Positions 58,028 to 64,000 of a stretch of DNA of 64,000 nt are shown here, piece by piece (position 1 is the first letter of the stretch; each line of letters begins with the position of its first letter). A program made the translations under genes and the position numbers. The stretch spans positions 1 through 64,000 of the forward strand of contig CALBLK010000029.1 in NCBI GenBank assembly GCA_937895845.1. Reading direction: 5' to 3'. The stretch comes from an uncultured Prevotella sp. Lineage in GTDB: Bacteria; Bacteroidota; Bacteroidia; Bacteroidales; Bacteroidaceae. Below the pieces are notes generated by a model, which was given only the letters and a program-made list of their open reading frames with translations, did not search any database and was not told where the DNA came from.

Positions 58028-58906
58028 ATGAAAAAACTTACTGTTGTGGCCGCTATGGCCATCGCTGCCGCCGGCATCTCGTCGTGCGGCAACTCAACAC
58101 CGAAGGCTGACCTGAAGAACGATGTCGACTCGATGAGCTACGCCATCGGCATGGCACAGACACAGGGCCTCAAGGAGTATCTCGTGGGCCGCATGGGCGT
58201 GGACACCACCTACATGGACGAGTTCGTGCGCGGGCTCAACGAGGGCGCCAACGCCGGCGACGACAAGAAGAAGGCCGCCTACTACGCCGGCATACAGATT
58301 GGGCAGCAGATTGCCAACCAGATGGTGAAGGGCATCAACTACGAGGCCTTCGGCGACGACTCGACAAAGACCATCTCGCTGAAGAACTTCATGGCAGGAT
58401 TCGTGACCGGCACCACCGGCAAGAAGGGACTGCTCACTCCCGAGCAGGCCGTGCAGGTGGCACAGGAGAAGATGAAGGCCATCAAGACCGCAACCATGGA
58501 GAAGCGCTACGGCGACAACAAGAAGAAGGGCGAGCAGTTCCTGGCCAGCAACAAGAAGAAGCCGGGCGTGAAGACGCTGCCCGGAGGCGTGCAGTACAAG
58601 GTGATCAAGGAGGGCAACGGGCCCATCCCCACCGACACGTCGCTGGTGAAGGTGCACTACGTGGGCCGCACGCTTGAGAAGGACGGCGAGTTTGACAACT
58701 CCTACACCCGCAAGGAGCCGGTGACCATGCGCTGCAACCAGGTGATCAAGGGCTTCACCGAGGCCCTGGTGCACATGCCCGAAGGCTCAATCTGGGAGAT
58801 CTACATCCCGCAGGAACTGGCCTACGGCGAGCGCGAGCAGGGCAAGATCAAGCCTTTCAGCACGCTGATTTTCAAGCTCGAACTTATCAAGGCTAACGCA
58901 AAATAA
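58028..58906 (+). CDS. FKBP-type peptidyl-prolyl isomerase, lipoprotein
   Basis: The 292-aa protein has a lipoprotein signal (KLTVVAAMAIAAAGISSCGN, Cys20), an FKBP_N-type helical half (about 30-175) and a C-terminal FKBP domain (about 185-290). The conserved Trp at the floor of the active site is replaced by Phe (VIKGFTEAL where the first and third genes have W), and the DNSYT loop also differs, so isomerase activity may be reduced. It is probably attached to a membrane and faces the periplasm or surface. It is in the middle of a three-gene FKBP operon and only 5 nt separate it from the next. Confidence 0.9.
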   Translation: MKKLTVVAAMAIAAAGISSCGNSTPKADLKNDVDSMSYAIGMAQTQGLKEYLVGRMGVDTTYMDEFVRGLNEGANAGDDKKKAAYYAGIQIGQQIANQMVKGINYEAFGDDSTKTISLKNFMAGFVTGTTGKKGLLTPEQAVQVAQEKMKAIKTATMEKRYGDNKKKGEQFLASNKKKPGVKTLPGGVQYKVIKEGNGPIPTDTSLVKVHYVGRTLEKDGEFDNSYTRKEPVTMRCNQVIKGFTEALVHMPEGSIWEIYIPQELAYGEREQGKIKPFSTLIFKLELIKANAK

Positions 58907-58911
58907 AGCGA

Positions 58912-59934
58912 ATGAAACGGATTATCATCATGGTGCTCGCCGTACTGGCGAGCACCACGCTTACAACGGCTACGGCCGCCAAGAAGAACAAGAAGGACAA
59001 GAAGGCCGGCGAGACAAAGGCCCTGGCGCTCAAGACAAGCTCGGACACCCTGAGCTATGTGGCCGGAAAGGCCGTGACCAACGGACTGATGCCCTACCTG
59101 AAGCAGAACTTCGGGGTGGACTCGGCCGCCATGGGCGACTTTATCAGGGGCTTCGAGGAAATGAACGCCAAGGCCAGCGACCCGAAGATGAAAGCCTATG
59201 CCGCCGGACTGCAAATATCGCAGCAGCTCAACCAGCGCATGCTGGCCGGCATGAGGGAGACCTTTACCGACACGCCCGACTCGATAGAGACCGCCATCCT
59301 CTACCGCGGATTCACCGACGCGCTCAAGGGTGACACCGCACTCTTCGCCCAGCAGGAGGCAGAGAGCCTGTTCCGTACCATGAGCGAGACCAACCGCAAG
59401 GCCAAGGAGGAGAAGCTCTACGGCGCCAACCGCAAGGCCGGCGTCAAGTTCCTGGCCGACAACGCCAAGAAAGACAGCGTGGTGACACTGCCCAGCGGAC
59501 TGCAATACAAGGTGCTGGTGAAGGGCAACGGGCCCGTGCCGAAGCGCACGGACAAGGTCGAGGTGAACTACGAGGGCAAGCTGGTCGACGGCACCGTGTT
59601 CGACAGCTCCAGCAAGCACGGCTCAAAGCCGGCCTCGTTCCGCGCAGACCAGGTGATCAAGGGCTGGACCGAGGCGCTCACCATGATGCCCGTGGGCAGC
59701 AAGTGGCAGCTGTTCATCCCCTACGAACTGGCCTATGGCGACCGCAACATGGGCACCATCAAGCCGTTCAGCGCACTGGTGTTCACCGTAGAGCTGGTGG
59801 GCATCGAGGGCCAGAAGGCCGCTGACGGCGCAAAGGCCGGCAGCGCTGGCGCCAAGGCTGACGGCAAGAAGGCCGCCGCGCCGGCCAAGAAGCTCACGCC
59901 GGCCCGCAAGAAGGGGGCGAAGAAAGCCAAGTGA
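58912..59934 (+). CDS. FKBP-type peptidyl-prolyl isomerase, periplasmic, with basic tail
   Basis: The 340-aa protein has a signal peptide ending TATAA (about 1-23), then a Lys-rich start (KKNKKDKKAGE), an FKBP_N half and a C-terminal FKBP domain (about 190-300) with intact active-site motifs (NYEGKLVDGTVFDSS, VIKGWTEAL). After it comes a disordered Ala/Gly/Lys tail of about 40 residues (AGAKADGKKAAAPAKKLTPA) that looks like a nucleic-acid- or surface-binding tail but may only be low-complexity. It ends 72 nt before a strong terminator. Confidence 0.9.
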   Translation: MKRIIIMVLAVLASTTLTTATAAKKNKKDKKAGETKALALKTSSDTLSYVAGKAVTNGLMPYLKQNFGVDSAAMGDFIRGFEEMNAKASDPKMKAYAAGLQISQQLNQRMLAGMRETFTDTPDSIETAILYRGFTDALKGDTALFAQQEAESLFRTMSETNRKAKEEKLYGANRKAGVKFLADNAKKDSVVTLPSGLQYKVLVKGNGPVPKRTDKVEVNYEGKLVDGTVFDSSSKHGSKPASFRADQVIKGWTEALTMMPVGSKWQLFIPYELAYGDRNMGTIKPFSALVFTVELVGIEGQKAADGAKAGSAGAKADGKKAAAPAKKLTPARKKGAKKAK

Positions 59935-60006
59935 CGGGCGCACAACGCTACCGCAGCAACAGAAGACAACTGATGGAAGAGCGCGGCAAGAGACGCGCGG
60001 ATATAA

Positions 60007-60048
60007 GGAAACCGCTGGCAGAGCAGTCTGCCAGCGGTTTCCTTTTTT
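60007..60048 (+). terminator. Intrinsic terminator of the FKBP operon
   Basis: 16-bp perfect arms (60007-60022, 60027-60042) with a 4-nt loop, followed by TTTTTT. On the minus strand it lies downstream of rnc and may also end that operon. Confidence 0.9.
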
Positions 60049-60078
60049 CTCAAAGCGCAAGCCGGGGCACTGCCGGCC

Positions 60079-61128
60079 TCAGCCCTGGTAGGCCTCGGCC
60101 TCGGCCTCGGCGATAATGTCCTCGCGCGAGCGTTCCACAGGCGTGGCGGTGATGTCCGACAGGTCAAAGTCGTCCTTCTCGGCAGCGGCCGGTTTCTCCT
60201 GTGCAGCGGCCGGCTCCACCTTGGGCGCGGCCGCGCGGGCCCCGGGCCTCCTGCGCGGCGCCTCAGCAACCACCTCGCGCCGCTGCTCGATGATAAAGTC
60301 GGTGCGCTCCTCGGTGTCGGGCACGCCCAGCACAGGCTCCTCCTCCATCTTGGTGCGGTCGCCCTTGGCGGCAAACACGGCGTCGATGAACTGGGGCTCG
60401 CGGCGGAGCTTCTGCAGCGTGTCCTTCGAAGCCTGCTGCTGGCTCTCCTTCTTCGAGTAGCCCTTGCCCTCGCAGCCCTCCAGGCCCTCGACCATCACCT
60501 TGTAGACAAACACGGGGCTGCCGCCCTTGTCCTTGGTCTGGCTCACCACCTTGAAATCCAGCTTGACCCGGTTCTTCTGGCACCACTCGATGAGCTTGCT
60601 CTTGAAGTTCACCTCCTTGTAGGCCACCTTGTCAATGTTGATGAGCCTGGCCAGGATGCGCTTCTGCATGAAACGCATGCAGGCGTTGTAGCCTCGGTCA
60701 AGGTAGATGGCCCCCACCAGGGCCTCGAAGGCGTTGCCTCCCATGTAGCTGTTGTGCGAGCTGGCGCGCCCCGACGAATGCACGAGCCGGTCGATGCCCA
60801 TCTCGCGCGCCAGCTTGTTGAGCGTTTCGCGCTGCACCAGCTTGCTGCGCGTGTTGGTGAGGAAGCCCTCGCGCTTGCCCTCGAAGTGGCGGTAGACGAT
60901 GTCGCCCACCACAGCGTCAAGGATGGCGTCGCCAAGGAACTCGAGCCGCTCGTTGTTCAGCGTCTTTCCCTTGCATCCGCGGCGCGCCATGCTCTTGTGC
61001 ATCAGCGCGAGCTTGTAGTAGGAAATGTCGCGGGGGTAGAAGCCTATGACAGCGTACAGAGCGGAATAAAGCTCCTTTTCCTTGCGGAAAGGGAGCCTTA
61101 TCCAGTCAAACAGACGGTTATCCAGCAT
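60079..61128 (-). CDS. rnc: Ribonuclease III
   Basis: RNase III cuts double-stranded RNA, including rRNA precursors. The 349-aa protein has the endonuclease domain with signature NNERLEFLGDAILD (58-71), a second acidic cluster in GNAFEALVGAIYLDRG (about 142), and a dsRNA-binding domain (about 178-245, GYSKKESQQQASKDTLQKL). It also has a C-terminal extension of about 90 residues, rich in Ala, Glu and Pro, that ordinary RNase III (about 225 aa) lacks. ATG 61128 overlaps the end of fabF by 11 nt; the ATG at 61164 would give 12 more residues. Third gene of the acpP-fabF-rnc operon. Confidence 0.93.
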   Translation of the reverse strand: MLDNRLFDWIRLPFRKEKELYSALYAVIGFYPRDISYYKLALMHKSMARRGCKGKTLNNERLEFLGDAILDAVVGDIVYRHFEGKREGFLTNTRSKLVQRETLNKLAREMGIDRLVHSSGRASSHNSYMGGNAFEALVGAIYLDRGYNACMRFMQKRILARLINIDKVAYKEVNFKSKLIEWCQKNRVKLDFKVVSQTKDKGGSPVFVYKVMVEGLEGCEGKGYSKKESQQQASKDTLQKLRREPQFIDAVFAAKGDRTKMEEEPVLGVPDTEERTDFIIEQRREVVAEAPRRRPGARAAAPKVEPAAAQEKPAAAEKDDFDLSDITATPVERSREDIIAEAEAEAYQG

Positions 61129-62380
61129 ACTTCTTGAAGATGACACAGGCGTTGTGGCCGCCAAAGCCGAAGGTGTTGCTCATCGCTGCGCGCACCTCCC
61201 TCTTCTGTGCCGTGTTGAAGGTGAAGTTCAGTTTGTAGTCAATCTCCTCGTCCCTGTCACCCTCCTCGTGGTTGATGGTGGGGGGCACGGTGTCGTTCTG
61301 CACAGCGAGCACGGCGGCCATGGCCTCGACGGCGCCGGCGGCACCCAGCAGGTGGCCCGTCATCGACTTGGTGGAGCTGATGTTCAGCTTGTAGGCGCTG
61401 TCGCCGAACACGGCCTTGATGGCCTTGGCCTCGGAGATGTCGCCCACGTGTGTCGACGTGCCGTGTACGTTGATGTAGTCAATGTCCTCGGGCTTGAGGG
61501 CGGCGTCGCTCAGGGCGCGCTCCATCACCAGCCTGGCTCCGAGCCCGTCGGGGTGCGAAGCGGTGATGTGGTAGGCGTCGGCGCTCATGCCCTCTCCGGC
61601 CATCTCGGCGTAAATCCTGGCCCCACGGGCCTTGGCGTGCTCCAGCTCCTCGAGGATGAGACAGCCGGCGCCCTCGCCCATCACGAAGCCGTCGCGGCTC
61701 GCGCTGAACGGGCGCGAGGCGCGCTGCGGGTCATCGTTGCGCGTGGAGAGGGCGTGCATGGCGTTGAAGCCGCCCACGCCGCAGGCGCAGAGGGCGGCCT
61801 CTGCGCCGCCGCTCACAACGATGTTGGCCTTGCCCAGGCGGATAAGGTTGAACGCGTCGGCCAGGGCGTTGCTCGAAGAGGCGCAGGCCGACGTGGTGGC
61901 ATAGTTGGGCCCGTTGAAGCCGAAGTAGATGGAAATCTGCCCGGCGGCGATGTCCGAAATCATCTTGGGGATGAAGAAGGGGTTGAACTTGGGGCCTTCG
62001 GCCTCGTGAAGGGCGTAGTATTTCACCTCGTCCTCAAAGGTCTTGATGCCGCCGATGCCCACGCCGAACACCACACCCACGTTGGTCTTGTCGATGGCGT
62101 CAAGGTCCATGCCGCTGTCCTTCACTGCCTGGATGGCCGACACCATGGCCAGCTGGGTGTAGCGGTCCATCTTGCGGGCCTCCTTGCGGTCGATATAGTC
62201 GTTAAAGTTGAGGTTCTTCACCTCACAGGCGAACCGTGTCTTGAACTTGGAGGCGTCAAAGAGGGTGATCGGGGCTGCGCCGCTCACGCCGTTGACCAGG
62301 CTGTTCCAAGTTTCCTCCGGGGTGTTGCCCACAGGTGTCACGGCGCCGAGGCCAGTGACAACAACTCTCTTAAGTTCCAT
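61118..62380 (-). CDS. fabF: Beta-ketoacyl-ACP synthase II
   Basis: FabF extends fatty acyl chains by condensing acyl-ACP with malonyl-ACP. The 420-aa thiolase-fold protein has the Cys-His-His triad: Cys166 in TTSACASSSNAL, His near 307 in NVHGTSTHVGD, and His near 345 in SMTGHLLGAAGAVEA. TGLGAVTPVGN at 9-19 and GGHNACVIFKKY at the end are typical. It follows acpP in the same operon with a 227-nt gap that holds an inverted repeat-like low-complexity spacer but no ORF, and it overlaps rnc. Confidence 0.96.
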   Translation of the reverse strand: MELKRVVVTGLGAVTPVGNTPEETWNSLVNGVSGAAPITLFDASKFKTRFACEVKNLNFNDYIDRKEARKMDRYTQLAMVSAIQAVKDSGMDLDAIDKTNVGVVFGVGIGGIKTFEDEVKYYALHEAEGPKFNPFFIPKMISDIAAGQISIYFGFNGPNYATTSACASSSNALADAFNLIRLGKANIVVSGGAEAALCACGVGGFNAMHALSTRNDDPQRASRPFSASRDGFVMGEGAGCLILEELEHAKARGARIYAEMAGEGMSADAYHITASHPDGLGARLVMERALSDAALKPEDIDYINVHGTSTHVGDISEAKAIKAVFGDSAYKLNISSTKSMTGHLLGAAGAVEAMAAVLAVQNDTVPPTINHEEGDRDEEIDYKLNFTFNTAQKREVRAAMSNTFGFGGHNACVIFKKYAG

Positions 62381-62607
62381 GATTGCTATTTGGTAAAATG
62401 TGTTGGGGCAACGCGCCAGCTTCCCGCTGCGCCCGCTTCCGGGAGGCGCGCGCGCCGCCCGGCCATAAACGGCTACGGACTACGGATTGCGCCTCGCCGC
62501 CCTGCGTCACGCAGGACTGTTGAAAGCGGCAATCAGTAGTCCGTAATCCTAAAAGCGAACTCCGAGTTTCCTGTTTTGTATCGCGTTACCCGTAATCAAG
62601 AATCGCT

Positions 62608-62844
62608 TTATTTCGTGTTAGCCTCAATATATGAAATGGCATCGCCGACGGTTGTGATCTTCTCGGCCTGGTCATCGGGGATGGAAACGCCAAACTCCTT
62701 CTCGAACTCCATGATGAGCTCAACAGTGTCCAGAGAGTCAGCGCCAAGGTCATTGGTAAAACTTGCTTCGGGCTTTACTTCTGCCTCGTCTACGCCGAGT
62801 TTATCAACAATGATAGCCTTCACTTTGCTTTCGATTTCTGACAT
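62608..62844 (-). CDS. acpP: Acyl carrier protein
   Basis: The 78-aa acidic four-helix protein carries growing fatty acyl chains on 4'-phosphopantetheine attached to Ser37 in GADSLDTVELIMEFE. Length and composition are standard. Promoter at 62898-62929; fabF and rnc follow on the same strand, the conserved bacterial order. Confidence 0.96.
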   Translation of the reverse strand: MSEIESKVKAIIVDKLGVDEAEVKPEASFTNDLGADSLDTVELIMEFEKEFGVSIPDDQAEKITTVGDAISYIEANTK

Positions 62845-62897
62845 AATTGTAGTTTTTAATGTGTTAATAAAATAATCTCTTATTTAAAATTCGGCTG

Positions 62898-62929
62898 CAA
62901 AGTAACTAATTTTTATTCACTTATGCAAA
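62898..62929 (-). promoter_or_regulatory. Predicted promoter of acpP-fabF-rnc
   Basis: On the minus strand TTTG (62926-62929), 20 nt, TTACTTTG (62898-62905; one mismatch from TAnnTTTG), about 55 nt upstream of the ATG. Confidence 0.65.
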
Positions 62930-63104
62930 TAAATTATGCAAAATCGTGCCGTTTTATGCACAGAACAGGGTGGTCTGTGCACAAAAAGTAACCTTTAGCC
63001 CAAACCGTTCATCATGTTTCGCCTCTGGTTGCTGCCTGTTACACACGGCTTGCCGGCGGCTGTGCCGGAGCCATGGCATACTGTGGCAGGGCGCTGCCGG
63101 CCGC

Positions 63105-64000
63105 TCATCGCGGACAGTGCTCGCGGCGCAGGGGGTAGCTGCCCCTCAGCTCCTCGAACTGCCCGGGACAGGCCTTCAGCCTGGCGCTGTCGGCCAGGGG
63201 GTTGTAGAGCTGCAGCGGGTCGCCGTTGCAGACAAAGCCGGCGGGCAGCGGCGGAGGCACGATGAGGGGCTGGCGGGGAAGCCCGAAGAAGCGGCACAGC
63301 TGGCCTATCACCATGTTGTCGGCGTTCACCTTGCCGTCGGCGGAGTAGCCGGCGATGTGGGGCGTGCCGATATACACCTTATTTAATAGGGGCACACTGA
63401 TGTCCGGCTCGTGCTCCCAGGTGTCAATGACCGCCTGCCGCACGGCCCCGCGGTCAAGGGCCCGCAGCAGGGCGCCGTTGTCCACCACGGCCCCGCGGCT
63501 GGTGTTCACCACAAAGGGGCGGCGCTCCAGGCGGCTGAAGAAGTCCTCGCCGGCCAGATGGTACGTGGCATACGGCCCGCTGAGCGTGAGCGGCACGTGG
63601 AAGGTGATGATGTCGGCCTGCCGTTCGATGTCGGACAGCGGCACAAAGCCGGGGCGGCCCTGCGGCGGGTCGCACACCAGCACGCGCATGCCCAGCCGGC
63701 GGCCCACGCCGGCCACCCTGCCGCCCACGTGGCCGCAGCCCACCACGCCGAGCGTGAGCGAGGGCAGCGGCAGGCCGAAGTCGCGCGCCATGCAGCGCAG
63801 GGCGCAGTCAACATACTGGGCCACCGAGCCGGCGTTGCAGCCCGGGCAGTTGGCCCAGCTGATGCCCGCGGAGTCCAGGAAGGCCGTGTCCAGGTGGTCT
63901 GTGCCGATGGTGGCCGTGAGCACCAGCCGCACGCGGCTCGCGCCCAGCAGCCGCTCGTCACACCGGGTGCGCGTGCGCACAACCAGCGCGTCGGCGTCGC
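63105..64000 (-). CDS. pdxB: 4-phosphoerythronate dehydrogenase (partial, start outside window)
   Basis: PdxB oxidises 4-phosphoerythronate in the DXP-dependent pyridoxal phosphate pathway. The visible 298 residues are a D-2-hydroxyacid dehydrogenase. Seen are DADALVVRTRTRCDERLL at the window edge, TATIGTDHLD, the NAD motif GVVGCGHVGGRV, the catalytic Arg in VNTSRGAVVDNG, Glu in DTWEHEP and His in GTPHIAGYS. PdxB-specific features are the CPGCNAGSVAQYV segment and the C-terminal dimerisation part. Roughly 55-60 N-terminal residues are missing. The 260-nt stretch 62845-63104 between it and acpP holds only the acpP promoter. Confidence 0.9.
   Translation of the reverse strand, partial: DADALVVRTRTRCDERLLGASRVRLVLTATIGTDHLDTAFLDSAGISWANCPGCNAGSVAQYVDCALRCMARDFGLPLPSLTLGVVGCGHVGGRVAGVGRRLGMRVLVCDPPQGRPGFVPLSDIERQADIITFHVPLTLSGPYATYHLAGEDFFSRLERRPFVVNTSRGAVVDNGALLRALDRGAVRQAVIDTWEHEPDISVPLLNKVYIGTPHIAGYSADGKVNADNMVIGQLCRFFGLPRQPLIVPPPLPAGFVCNGDPLQLYNPLADSARLKACPGQFEELRGSYPLRREHCPR

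Noticed and set aside
62381..62607. Extra gene between acpP and fabF
   Set aside because: No frame of reasonable composition in the 227 nt. A partly complementary pair of sequences (CGGACTACGGATTG and CAATCAGTAGTCCG) suggests a hairpin spacer, not a gene.
1..64000. tRNA, rRNA, insertion sequence, integrase or prophage genes
   Set aside because: None recognised on either strand; no transposase or integrase motif among the open frames.

Overview
The window reads as a high-GC member of the Bacteroidales, most likely a Prevotellaceae relative. Three things point there. Most intergenic regions carry the Bacteroidetes promoter form (TTTG, about 19-20 nt, TAnnTTTG). The gene set is typical of the order: ATP-type PEP carboxykinase, Spm A/B fusion, S46 dipeptidyl-peptidase, GH97, DUF4294, DUF3332, LruC and tandem FKBP genes. 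Small secreted proteins end in a GIY-I-x-G-K tail. Species cannot be fixed from sequence alone. No rRNA, tRNA, CRISPR array, transposase, integrase or phage gene was seen, so this looks like core chromosome with a few surface and secreted accessory genes.

Layout. 0-6 kb: start of pckA (minus), a lone lipid phosphoethanolamine transferase-type sulfatase, then a minus operon rbfA > Lol-type permease > nucleoside kinase. 6.4-12.2 kb: plus operon of a C_GCAxxG_C_C redox protein, an OPT transporter, miaB and an MsbA-like exporter, closed by a strong two-way terminator. 12.3-15.6 kb: acetate CoA-transferase and cysS, divergently transcribed. 15.7-28 kb: envelope genes (outer-membrane receptor-like barrel, small XRE regulator, GH97 glycosidase, barrel protein, secreted protein, then a coiled-coil lipoprotein plus OmpA operon). 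28-36 kb: small secreted protein, PL1 pectate lyase, DUF3332 lipoprotein, M16 peptidase, PfkB kinase and LruC lipoprotein. 36-41.5 kb: plus operon SpmAB > polysaccharide flippase > DPP7-type S46 peptidase > hemolysin III. 41.6-46.5 kb: minus operon GH3-like > Ig-like lipoprotein > DUF3108 > META/HslJ. 46.9-49.2 kb: Lrp/AsnC regulator overlapping a C26-M19 two-enzyme fusion. 49.3-52.8 kb: minus operon U32 > SufE > DUF4294 > M28. 52.9-57.3 kb: conserved 213-aa protein, a 650-nt gene-free region, RNase R, sirtuin. 57.4-60 kb: three FKBP isomerases in tandem, predicted for cytoplasm, lipoprotein and periplasm. 60-64 kb: acpP > fabF > rnc (minus) and the 3' part of pdxB.

The least explained material is intergenic. 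Three gene-free stretches (2.74-2.92, about 27.79-27.95 and 53.90-54.07 kb) carry degenerate repeats with a 22-nt period built on an AAACGGCC-like core. The 53.6-54.15 kb stretch also has an orphan consensus promoter, a GC-rich structured segment, an AT-rich palindrome and an intrinsic terminator but no ORF, making it the best candidate for an unannotated RNA. It also contains a 26-nt direct repeat around the array. A 19-bp perfect inverted repeat 77 nt apart sits just upstream of the phosphoethanolamine transferase promoter.
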